From contig NZ_JIAR01000025.1 of the NCBI RefSeq assembly GCF_000620705.1, positions 371,418 to 435,417 on the forward strand: a stretch of 64,000 bases of DNA, in the 5' to 3' direction. The notes under the pieces were generated by a model. It saw only the letters and a list, made by a program, of their open reading frames with translations. It was not told the origin of the DNA and searched no databases. The DNA comes from Nocardioides sp. URHA0020 (lineage in GTDB: Bacteria > Actinomycetota > Actinomycetes > Propionibacteriales > Nocardioidaceae). The position numbers were made by a program, and so were the translations under genes. Within the stretch, counting starts at the first letter, position 1, and every line of letters begins with the position of its first letter. Below, piece after piece: positions 56,858-64,000 of this stretch.

Positions 56858-57063
56858 GGCACTCGCCCTTTCGACCCGGTTCTTGCTCCCACATCCGCGT
56901 CCCGTCGCGGCACGACCCGGGGGAATCGGGTCTGGCTCACCGCGGTGAAAACGTGAACGACACTGTGGGAATTACATGCCTGTCGTACCCCGAAAGTCAA
57001 CCCCGGATCTGCTATGGCGCCCCGCTCGCCCCGCGGCGACCACGCGTGCGGCAAGGTATCCGC

Positions 57064-58077
57064 ATGCAGAACATCACGGTGCTGTCGGGGGGCATGGGCG
57101 GCGCACGCTTCCTCCAAGGCCTGCTCCACGGCATCGCGGGGGGCCGCCTGCCCGGCGTCGCGGCCGACGCGACGGTGACCGTCGTGGCCAACACGGCCGA
57201 CGACATCTGGGTCCACGGGCTCAAGGTCTGCCCGGACCTCGACACCGTCATGTACACCCTCGGCGACGGGATCGACCCGGAGCGCGGATGGGGTCGGCGC
57301 GACGAGACGTGGAGCACTAAGGACGAGCTCGCGACGTACGGCGTCGAGCCCACCTGGTTCGGCCTCGGCGACCGTGACATCGCCACCCACCTGGTGCGCA
57401 CCCAGATGCTCGATGCCGGCTACCCCCTCTCGGAGGTCACCACCGCGCTCTGCCGGCGGTGGCTCACCCCGACGTACGGCGACCGCGTCCGGCTGCTGCC
57501 GATGACCGACGACCGGGTCGAGACGCACGTCGCGATCGCCGACCCCGAGTCGCCCAGCGGGCGCCGGGTGGTCCACTTCCAGGAGTACTGGGTGCGGCTG
57601 CGGGCCTCGGTGCCCGCGGAGCTCGTGGTCGTCGTCGGGCTCGAGGACTCCTCCCCCGGGCCCGGCGTCATCGACGCCATCACCGACGCCGACCTGGTCG
57701 TGCTCCCGCCGTCCAACCCGGTCGTGTCGGTCGGCACCATCCTCGGAGTCCCGCGGGTGCGCGAGGCGCTGGCCGCCACCGCTGCGCCCGTCGTCGGGCT
57801 GTCCCCCATCGTCGGCGGCACCCACGTCCGGGGGATGGCCGAGCAGATGCTGACGTCGATCGGCGTGGAGGTGAGCGCGGCCGGCGTCGGGCTCCACTAC
57901 GGCTCGCGCGCCCACGGCGGCGTCCTCGACGGATGGCTCGTCGACCTGGCCGACGCCGACCAGGTCGGGCGGATCGAGGCCGGCGGGCTGCCCTGTCGCG
58001 CCGTACCGCTGATGATGACCGACCCGGACGCCACCGCGGCGATGGCGGCCGCGGCGGTGGAGCTGGTCTCCCGATGA
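57064..58077 (+). CDS. fbiA: F420 biosynthesis: FbiA/CofD transferase
   Basis: 337 residues. It joins the phosphoenolpyruvate- or lactate-derived group to the deazaflavin FO, giving (dehydro-)F420-0. The N-terminal fold is ITVLSGGMGGARFLQGLLHG, followed by NTADDIWVHGLKVCPDLDTVMYTLG in pattern. Further marks are FGLGDRDIATHLVRTQ and the SNPVVSVGTILGVP segment in the second half. The ATG at 57064 is used. The stop overlaps the fbiB start (ATGA), so both are translated together. Confidence 0.95.
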   Translation: MQNITVLSGGMGGARFLQGLLHGIAGGRLPGVAADATVTVVANTADDIWVHGLKVCPDLDTVMYTLGDGIDPERGWGRRDETWSTKDELATYGVEPTWFGLGDRDIATHLVRTQMLDAGYPLSEVTTALCRRWLTPTYGDRVRLLPMTDDRVETHVAIADPESPSGRRVVHFQEYWVRLRASVPAELVVVVGLEDSSPGPGVIDAITDADLVVLPPSNPVVSVGTILGVPRVREALAATAAPVVGLSPIVGGTHVRGMAEQMLTSIGVEVSAAGVGLHYGSRAHGGVLDGWLVDLADADQVGRIEAGGLPCRAVPLMMTDPDATAAMAAAAVELVSR

Positions 58078-59033
58078 CCCGTCTCGAGGTGATCGCGCCC
58101 GACGGCACCCCCGAGGTGGAGCCCGGTGACGACCTCGTCGCCATCGCCCTGCTGATGACGTCCTTCGTCGACGGTGACGTGCTGGTCGTGACCAGCAAGG
58201 TCGTGAGCAAGGCGGAGGGCCGCCTGCGCCCGGGCACCCGCGAGGACGCCCTGCCCGGCGAGACCGCCCGCGTCGTCGCCCGGCGCGGCGAGACGACGAT
58301 CGTGCGCAACCACCTCGGCCTCACGATGGCCGCCGGTGGCATCGACAACTCCAACGTGCCGCGCGGCCAGATCGCCCTGCTGCCCCTGGACCCCGACGAG
58401 TCGGCCCGCGCGATCCGCACCGGCCTGCTCCAGCACGGCGGCGTCAACGTCGCCGTCGTCATCAGCGACACCGCGGGCCGCGCCTGGCGCGAGGGGCAGA
58501 CCGACATCGCGATCGGTGCCGCCGGCCTCGTGGTCGCCGAGGACTTCGCCGGTCGCACCGACTCCTACGGCAACGAGCTCGCCGTGACCCTGCCGGCGGT
58601 CGCCGACGAGCTGGCCGGGGCGGCGGAGCTCGTGACCGGCAAGCTCGGCGGCCGACCGTTCGCGGTCATCCGCGGACGCGCCGACCTGGTGCTGCCCGCG
58701 GGCGACCACGGGCCCGGGGCCGCCGCACTGGTCCGGCCGGACGGCGCCGACCTCTTCGGGTACGGCGCGCGCGAGGCGGTCGTGCGGGCCCTCAAGGCGG
58801 CACCCGCGGACCAGCGTCCGTTCGGCGCGCCCGCGCCCGGGGCCGAGCTGGCCGCCATGATCCGCGACGTGGTGGGGCTGATCCCCTCGCACACCGGCGC
58901 CGGCGACGGAGCGCTGATGGTGACCTGTCCCCACGGGCTGGTGCGTGCGCTCACCGCCCTCACGTTCGCGCACGGATGGACCGTCAACACGACCGACCAT
59001 CCGAACGAGATGCGGCTGCGGCCATCCGGGTGA
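58074..59033 (+). CDS. fbiB: F420-0:L-glutamate ligase, FbiB without a full nitroreductase domain
   Basis: 319 residues. The CofE domain (about 1-245) adds glutamate to F420-0; SKVVSKAEGR, the NSNVPRGQIALLPLDPD segment and SDTAGRAWREGQTDIAIG are its marks. Mycobacterial FbiB has about 450 residues, with a C-terminal FMN-binding nitroreductase domain. Here only about 75 residues follow the CofE part (FGYGAREAVVRALKAA, later CPHGLVRALTALTFAHGW), so the second domain is missing or very reduced. The reduction of dehydro-F420 must be done elsewhere. The start overlaps fbiA. Confidence 0.9.
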   Translation: MTRLEVIAPDGTPEVEPGDDLVAIALLMTSFVDGDVLVVTSKVVSKAEGRLRPGTREDALPGETARVVARRGETTIVRNHLGLTMAAGGIDNSNVPRGQIALLPLDPDESARAIRTGLLQHGGVNVAVVISDTAGRAWREGQTDIAIGAAGLVVAEDFAGRTDSYGNELAVTLPAVADELAGAAELVTGKLGGRPFAVIRGRADLVLPAGDHGPGAAALVRPDGADLFGYGAREAVVRALKAAPADQRPFGAPAPGAELAAMIRDVVGLIPSHTGAGDGALMVTCPHGLVRALTALTFAHGWTVNTTDHPNEMRLRPSG

Positions 59034-59105
59034 CACCCCCGTAGACTCTGCCGTCGACCCGACCCCATCGCGATCCGATCGCCCCGCACGACCGAGGAAC
59101 ACGAC

Positions 59106-59861
59106 GTGGCCAAGCCCGCCAAGAACGACCGCCAAGCGGTCATCGAGCAGATGCGCAAGAAGCAGAAGGCCGCCGACCGGCGACGGGGCACCGTCATCGT
59201 CACGGTCTGCGTGCTGGTCGCTGTCGGGCTCATCGCCGCTGCCGTGATCCCGATCCTGCTGGACAAGCGCAAGGACGACAAGCTCGACAGCGTCGCGCTG
59301 AAGAGCCTGGGCGCACCGGCCTCCACCTGCCAGAAGATCACCACCAAGAAGGCGGACGGCAACCAGGAGCACGTCCCGGTCGACACCCCGGTCGCGTACG
59401 CCGACGCGCCGCCGGCCTTCGGCTCGCACTGGAACCAGGCCGGACTGGCCCCCGCGGCGTTCGCCCGCAAGTTCTACACCGGCGACGACCGCCCGGCCCT
59501 CGAGGCACTCGTGCACAACCTCGAGCACGGCTACACGATCCTCTGGTACGACGACACGATCGCCAAGGACAAGTCCGCCGTCGCCGACATCGAGGCGATC
59601 GCGCGCAAGTTCGAGGGCGACAGCAACTTCCGCGACAAGTTCATCGCCGCCCCGTGGACGTCGAGCGACGAGAACGGCGCCGCGTTCCCCGACGGCCAGC
59701 ACGTGGCGTTCACGCACTGGTCCGCCGGCGGCAACGGCGTCACCGACACCGCCAAGCAGGTCGGGGTGTTCCAGTACTGCTCCGACGTGAGCGGCGCGGC
59801 CCTGGCCACGTTCATGGACAAGTACCCCTACACGGACTCGCCCGAGCCCGACGCTATGTGA
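59106..59861 (+). CDS. DUF3105-family membrane protein
   Basis: 251 residues. A Lys/Arg-rich cytoplasmic start is followed by one membrane helix (about 28-50) and an outside domain with the DUF3105 marks: FGSHWNQAGLAP, LVHNLEHGYTILWYDDTI, and the VGVFQYCSDVSGAAL segment near the end. Two Cys (STCQK and QYCS) may form a disulfide. The function is unknown. GAGGAA precedes the GTG at 59106; TAGACT at 59042-59047 is a possible -10 box. Its 3' end overlaps the convergent manC gene by 8 bp. Confidence 0.87.
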   Translation: MAKPAKNDRQAVIEQMRKKQKAADRRRGTVIVTVCVLVAVGLIAAAVIPILLDKRKDDKLDSVALKSLGAPASTCQKITTKKADGNQEHVPVDTPVAYADAPPAFGSHWNQAGLAPAAFARKFYTGDDRPALEALVHNLEHGYTILWYDDTIAKDKSAVADIEAIARKFEGDSNFRDKFIAAPWTSSDENGAAFPDGQHVAFTHWSAGGNGVTDTAKQVGVFQYCSDVSGAALATFMDKYPYTDSPEPDAM

Positions 59862-60933
59862 GGTCGGACCGACCGGACTCCTTGAGCGCGGCGACGACCT
59901 GCTTGACCTCCTGGGCGCGCGCCCGGGTCGTCACCAGCAGCGCGTCGGGGGTGTCGACGACGACCACGTCGTCGAGGCCGACGACCGCGACCACCCGCCC
60001 GCTGCCGGGCACCACCAGGCCGGTGCTGTCCTCGGAGAGCACCGAGCCCGCGTCGCCGAGGACCGCGACGGGCACGCCGGCGGCCTCGAGCAGCGTGGTG
60101 AGGGCGTCGAAGTCGCCGATGTCCTCCCAGTGGAAGGACGAGGGCACCACGGCGACCCGCCCGGCGTCGGCCGCGGGCTCGGCGACCGCGTGGTCCAGCG
60201 CGATCTTCGGTAGCGCGGGCCACAGCTCCGCGAGCCGGTCGGGCTCGGCGGCGATCGACCTGAGCGTGGCGGCGAACTCCGGGTGCCAGCTGCCGAGCAG
60301 GTCCAGCAGCACCGTCGGGCGCACGACGAACATGCCCGCGTTCCAGCGGTAGCGGCCGGTCGCCAGATAGCCCTCGGCGGTGGCGACCGACGGCTTCTCG
60401 ACGAACTCCGCGACGACGGCCGCGCCCGCGTGACCCGGCAGCGGGTCCCCGACGTGGACGTAGCCGAAGGCCGCGGACGGGAAGGTCGGCTCGATGCCGA
60501 GGGTGACCAGCCAGTCGTCACGCGCGACCTCGACGGCGCGGCGTACCGCCTCGGCGAAGAGGTCCGGGTCGGTGATCACGTGGTCGGCGGCGAAGGAGCC
60601 CATCACCGCCTCGGGGTCCGAGCGCTCCAGCAGGGCGGCGGCGAGACCGATCGCGGCCATCGAGTCGCGCGCCGAGGGTTCGGCGATCACCGCGTCCGGT
60701 CCGACCTCGGACAGCTGCGCCAGCACCGCGTCGCGGTGCGCCTCGCCGGTGATGACCACGACGCGCTCGTCGGCGAGCGGCGCGAGGCGGTCGTAGGTCT
60801 CCTGCAGCAGGGTCCGGCCCTCCCCGCGCAGGTCGTGCAGGAACTTGGGGGCCGAGGAGCGGGACAGCGGCCAGAGGCGGGTGCCCGCGCCGCCGGCGGG
60901 GATCACGGCCCAGAAGTGGTCGATCGCAGACAT
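59854..60933 (-). CDS. manC: Mannose-1-phosphate guanylyltransferase
   Basis: 359 residues. It forms GDP-mannose from GTP and mannose 1-phosphate. The nucleotidyltransferase signature is VIPAGGAGTRLWPLSRSSAPK near 10-30; further marks are GSFAADHVI near 111, FVEKPS near 176, and RWNAGMFV near 196. The usual C-terminal cupin isomerase domain is absent, so it is a single-function enzyme and depends on a separate isomerase. It acts with ManB of this window. The ATG lies only 17 bp from the divergent TIGR03089 gene, a very compact promoter. Confidence 0.94.
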   Translation of the reverse strand: MSAIDHFWAVIPAGGAGTRLWPLSRSSAPKFLHDLRGEGRTLLQETYDRLAPLADERVVVITGEAHRDAVLAQLSEVGPDAVIAEPSARDSMAAIGLAAALLERSDPEAVMGSFAADHVITDPDLFAEAVRRAVEVARDDWLVTLGIEPTFPSAAFGYVHVGDPLPGHAGAAVVAEFVEKPSVATAEGYLATGRYRWNAGMFVVRPTVLLDLLGSWHPEFAATLRSIAAEPDRLAELWPALPKIALDHAVAEPAADAGRVAVVPSSFHWEDIGDFDALTTLLEAAGVPVAVLGDAGSVLSEDSTGLVVPGSGRVVAVVGLDDVVVVDTPDALLVTTRARAQEVKQVVAALKESGRSDLT

Positions 60934-60950
60934 GGTGGGAGCCTAGGGCC

Positions 60951-61673
60951 GTGACGACCTTCGCAAAGGTGCTGGCGCGCCAGCTGCCCACAGATCCTGG
61001 TAGGCCCTTGGTCACGTTCTACGACGGGGCCACCGCCGAGCGCGTCGAGCTGTCGGTCACGACGTACGCCAACTGGGTCGCCAAGACCGCGTCGCTGCTG
61101 ACCGAGGAGCACGACCTCGAGCGCGGCCAGCGGCTGGCCGTCGACCTGCCGGCCCACTGGCTGGGCACGGTCTTCCTGGGCGCCGCCTGGACCGTCGGGC
61201 TTGCGGTCGTCGGTCCCGACGACGAGGCGGACGCCGTCGTCTGCGGCCCGGGCTCGCTGGAGCGGTGGGCGTCGCGCGCCGACGACCTCCCGGTGCTGGC
61301 CTGCTCGCTGCTGCCGCTCGGGGTCCGGTTCGCGCAACCGGTCCCGCGGGGGGTGCACGACGTCGGCATCGACGTGTGGTCGCAGCCCGATTCGTTCATC
61401 AGTCACGACCCGGCCCAGCCGGACGACCTCGCCACGGCCGGCGGGTACGGCGACCGCACCCACGCCGAGACGTGGGGAGCGGCCGCCGTCGGGAGCCTCG
61501 TGTCCGACGGCGGCCGCCTTCTCTCGGAGGCGAACCCGGCTTCCCCACCGGGACTCGCCTCCCTCACCGAGCCGCTCGCACGCGGCGGCTCGCTGGTGCT
61601 GGTCGTCCACTCCGAACCGGAGCGGCTCACGGCGACGTACGTCGCGGAGCGTGCCACGGCTCGCTTCCCTTGA
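60951..61673 (+). CDS. TIGR03089-type protein (adenylate-forming N-domain remnant)
   Basis: 240 residues. The sequence resembles the N-terminal part of an acyl-CoA synthetase (RPLVTFYDGATAERVELSVTTYANWVAKTASLL in pattern, LAVDLPAHWLGTVFLGAAWTVGLAVVGPD), but the AMP-binding signature and C-terminal lid are absent. This matches the small actinobacterial TIGR03089 group, which stands near manC. The function is unknown; it cannot adenylate by the usual mechanism. The GTG at 60951 starts close to the divergent manC gene. Confidence 0.8.
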   Translation: MTTFAKVLARQLPTDPGRPLVTFYDGATAERVELSVTTYANWVAKTASLLTEEHDLERGQRLAVDLPAHWLGTVFLGAAWTVGLAVVGPDDEADAVVCGPGSLERWASRADDLPVLACSLLPLGVRFAQPVPRGVHDVGIDVWSQPDSFISHDPAQPDDLATAGGYGDRTHAETWGAAAVGSLVSDGGRLLSEANPASPPGLASLTEPLARGGSLVLVVHSEPERLTATYVAERATARFP

Positions 61674-61707
61674 GGGAGAGCAGCACCACGTCTGGTCCCA
61701 CCCGGGC

Positions 61708-64000
61708 TCAGCCGCCCAGGTCGTACTTCCCCATCCCCTGCGTCAGCAGCCGGGGCTTGCCGAACCCGGTCGCCGTCCCCGGGATCAGGTAGAGCAGGCC
61801 GCTCGTCCGGGTCCGCACCACCAGGTCCGAGTGACCGGTGACGGAGATGTCGCTGATCCCGATGACCCAGTCGTACGCCCGCAGGTCCAGCTTCAGCGCG
61901 CGGCCGCCGGTCAGTCCGCCGGGGCCGTTGCCCGGGTAGAGCGTCGTCTTCGCGCCGCTGCGGAAGAGCGAGTCCGGGGCCCCGTCGGCGTTCCACCGAC
62001 CGACCGGGATCTGCTCGCTCGCGGTGATCGCACCGTGGGCGACGTAGCTCGTCCGGAGCCCGGCGGTGCCGCGGCCCGGGTAGATCCGCACCGCCCCGCG
62101 GCTCGGCTGTCCCATCAGGTCGGGGAAGCCGTCGCCCGTCGCGTCGCCGACCGCGGCCAGCAGCCGGACGGCGCCGAACCCGGTGCCGATCACGATGGGC
62201 GGGCCGAACCTGCCCAGGCCGTTGCCGCGTCGCAGCTCGAGCACGCCCTTCGTCGTGCGCGAGATGATGTCGCCGTGGCCGTCGCGGTCCCAGTCCCCGG
62301 CGTTGAAGAGGGCGTTGGCCGTCGGGAGCTTGGTGCCGGTGGCGATCTGACGACGGATCTCGGTGCCGCCGAGGTTGCCGTACACCGACACCTTGGTGCC
62401 CGTGCGCGTGACGATGTCGGGCTTGCCGTCGCGGACGACCTGGCCGACGCCGAGCACCCGGTCGACCTTCGCGAGCCCGCTCAACGGGCCGAGCGCGCTG
62501 CCGTACGTGCCCTGGCCGAGCCCCGGCTTGACGTAGCCGTAGCCGGTCGAGCCGCTGCGCACGAAGAGGTCGGGGCGACCGTCGCCGGTGAAGTCCCCGA
62601 GGGCCTCGATCGAGGAGAAGCTCGACCAGGAGCCCGCGAGCGCGACCCGGGCGCCGAGGTTGCCCTTGCCGGTCCCCGGATAGAGCCACAGCTTGCCGGC
62701 CGTGTCGCGGGCGAGCACGTCCGGGCGCTTGTCGCCGGTGACGTCACCCGCACCGCTCAGCAGATTGTAGCCCGCCCAGCCGGTGGTGAGGTGGTGGGTC
62801 GCGAAGGTGCCGTTGCCGCGCCCGATCAGCGCGTCGAGCCGGCCGGTCGCCGTCACGCGGGCCACGAGGTCGTTGCGGCCGTCGCCGTTGAGGTCACCGG
62901 CGGCGGCGAAGAGGTCGTGTCCGCGCAGCTGCCCAAACTTCGCCCGCGGCGAGGCGAAGGTGCCCTTGCCCGTGCCGGCACGCACCCGGGCGTTGCCGTC
63001 GGTGGCCTGGACGACCAGGTCGGTCACGCCGTCGCCCGTGACGTCGGGGGTGACGACCGTGCGACCACTGCCGGCCAGGACGGTCGCAGCCGCCACCGGC
63101 CCGCTGACCGCGGTCAGGCCACCGGTCGCGACGACGAAGACCTGCTTGTCGCTGGCTCGCCGTACGACGAGGTCCGGGTGGGTCGTGGACGCCAGGTTGG
63201 ACTCGAGCTCGCGCCCGGACCATCCGCGCTGGGCCGCGGCGGCGAGGCGCCGGATGGTCGGGATCTGCGCGTACAGGTACTTGCCCGGGCAGGCGGTCGA
63301 CGCCGCGTCGCGGTGGCCGTTGATCGCCTGAAAGCTCTTCGGCCCCACCTGCTGCTTGGTCGAGGAGGCGTCGATCCCGTGCAGGGACAGCTTCCAGGCG
63401 AAGAGGGCGCCGTACGCCTGCACCATCGCGCTCGAGGGCTGCTTGATGTCGTAGTTGCCGATCGCCGACATCGCGAAGGCGTAGTCGTTGTAGTTGAGCG
63501 TGTGCGCTCCGACGACCGGCCGGTCGATGCCGCCGTACCGTCCCTCCCAGATCCGGCCGAAGCGGTCGACCAGGAAGTTGTAGCCGATGTCGGACCAGCC
63601 GCGGCTCTTCGTGTGGTACGCGTAGATGCTGCGGATGATCCCCGGCACCTGGGCGCGGGTGTAGTCGTTGGCGTTGACCGTGTGGTGGACGAAGCCGGCG
63701 TGCACCTCGAAGTAGTGCAGCGAGCTCTTGTCGCGCATCTTCTCGTCGGCGCCCCACTGGGCGCGCGAGTAGATCTGCGGCTTCGGGGTGTACCTCGCCG
63801 CCTGCAGGCTGATCGCGTCGGTGCCGTCGTCGCCCTGGCCCGGGTCGGTGGCCACCGTGTCCGGGGCGGCCCCGTCCGTGCTGGCGGGCGGCGTGGCCGG
63901 GGCCTCCGCCTCGGCGCCGTCGGTGTCGAGCGCCGGGTGCTCGACCGCGCTGCGGTCGGCGGTGCCGGGGTCGATGACGGCCATCTGCAGACCGGCCGGG
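61708..64000 (-). CDS. Peptidoglycan-recognition amidase with FG-GAP/VCBS-like repeats (5' end cut)
   Basis: At least 763 codons are open and the frame still runs past the window end, so the true start is outside; the ATG at 63984 is internal or an alternative start. A Thr/Ala/Asp-rich linker comes first. The type-2 amidase/PGRP domain (about 75-265 from that ATG) has the zinc ligands in FVHHTVNAND and NGHRDAASTACPG and a Tyr in YNFLVD. The last 480 residues are repeats such as AGDLNGDGRNDLVAR, LGDFTGDGRPDLFVR and VGDATGDGFPDLM, the Ca-binding blades of FG-GAP/VCBS propellers. It should cleave the amide between muramic acid and the stem peptide outside the cell. Confidence 0.9.
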   Translation of the reverse strand, partial: PAGLQMAVIDPGTADRSAVEHPALDTDGAEAEAPATPPASTDGAAPDTVATDPGQGDDGTDAISLQAARYTPKPQIYSRAQWGADEKMRDKSSLHYFEVHAGFVHHTVNANDYTRAQVPGIIRSIYAYHTKSRGWSDIGYNFLVDRFGRIWEGRYGGIDRPVVGAHTLNYNDYAFAMSAIGNYDIKQPSSAMVQAYGALFAWKLSLHGIDASSTKQQVGPKSFQAINGHRDAASTACPGKYLYAQIPTIRRLAAAAQRGWSGRELESNLASTTHPDLVVRRASDKQVFVVATGGLTAVSGPVAAATVLAGSGRTVVTPDVTGDGVTDLVVQATDGNARVRAGTGKGTFASPRAKFGQLRGHDLFAAAGDLNGDGRNDLVARVTATGRLDALIGRGNGTFATHHLTTGWAGYNLLSGAGDVTGDKRPDVLARDTAGKLWLYPGTGKGNLGARVALAGSWSSFSSIEALGDFTGDGRPDLFVRSGSTGYGYVKPGLGQGTYGSALGPLSGLAKVDRVLGVGQVVRDGKPDIVTRTGTKVSVYGNLGGTEIRRQIATGTKLPTANALFNAGDWDRDGHGDIISRTTKGVLELRRGNGLGRFGPPIVIGTGFGAVRLLAAVGDATGDGFPDLMGQPSRGAVRIYPGRGTAGLRTSYVAHGAITASEQIPVGRWNADGAPDSLFRSGAKTTLYPGNGPGGLTGGRALKLDLRAYDWVIGISDISVTGHSDLVVRTRTSGLLYLIPGTATGFGKPRLLTQGMGKYDLGG

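Noticed and set aside
56858..57063. N-terminal extension of fbiA upstream of 57064
   Set aside because: The added residues match nothing; the FbiA family starts with the ITVLSGGMGGARF segment right after the ATG at 57064.

Overview
The window is high-GC DNA (visually around 70% G+C) with GTG/ATG starts, many overlapping stop/start junctions and a clear actinobacterial gene set: WhiB, MtrA-MtrB-LpqB, paired ClpP subunits, F420 biosynthesis genes, DUF3499, DUF5302, DUF5719 and Rv3235-type proteins. A soil actinobacterium of the Nocardioidaceae (Nocardioides-like) is the best guess. That is inference from gene content, not a sequence match. Gene blocks follow orders I know from Mycobacterium tuberculosis: Rv2448c-Rv2465c (valS, clpX, clpP2, clpP1, tig, lipase, nei, rpiB), Rv1224-Rv1232c (tatB, mrp, MgtE-like) and Rv3235-Rv3268 (secA, hpf, comF, lpqB-mtrB-mtrA, ahcY, sugar-phosphate genes, whiB, fbiA-fbiB).

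Layout. 1-13 kb: an incomplete acetyltransferase, valS, a collagen-like membrane protein, the proteostasis block clpX-clpP2-clpP1 with a ClgR-like operator, a lipase-like hydrolase, trigger factor behind two tRNA genes (Gly-TCC, Pro-TGG), a SpoIIE-type phosphatase, a Nei glycosylase, rpiB and an HSL-type esterase. 13-20 kb: a CASTOR/POLLUX-type channel, an MFS carrier, a POT peptide carrier, a MaoC hydratase, DUF5302 and an acyl-CoA dehydrogenase. 20-27 kb: an exported-enzyme cluster with three paralogous endonuclease/exonuclease/phosphatase (EEP) proteins around a LicD-methyltransferase fusion and a divergent glycosyltransferase. 27-32.6 kb: MgtE-N/CBS protein, DUF1003, Mrp, TatB, an unknown, a LysM membrane protein and an Rv3235-type protein. 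32.6-45 kb: a long minus-strand run, secA, an AlkX/YcaQ glycosylase, a NarL-type regulator, hpf, comF, lpqB-mtrB-mtrA and ahcY. 45-49 kb: an accessory segment with two exported proteins of lower G+C, a 73-bp tandem repeat array and two membrane proteins. 49-64 kb: SIS protein, Trm112, manB, DUF3499, zincin-like protein, DUF5719, a 950-residue glycosyltransferase, whiB, fbiA-fbiB, DUF3105, manC, TIGR03089 and an incomplete amidase with beta-propeller-type repeats.

How the parts fit. ClpX-ClpP1-ClpP2 and trigger factor handle protein quality; SecA and TatB export the many secreted and lipoproteins seen here. ManB, ManC, the SIS protein and the glycosyltransferases supply and polymerise activated sugars for the envelope. 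MtrAB-LpqB and WhiB coordinate envelope work and division. FbiA and FbiB build the F420 cofactor.

The most unusual element is the tandem array at 46408-46694. It has four units at an exact 73-bp period and eight copies of the dyad CGGTGG-N5-CCACCG, and it fills a convergent intergenic gap next to a composition dip. Other points worth attention are the EEP cluster (one member fused to an alkaline-phosphatase-like domain that has lost its recognisable metal ligands), the LicD-methyltransferase fusion with overlapping divergent promoters, and the frequent TANNNT-N6-8-start spacing that suggests many leaderless mRNAs. All coordinates were read by eye and no database search was run.
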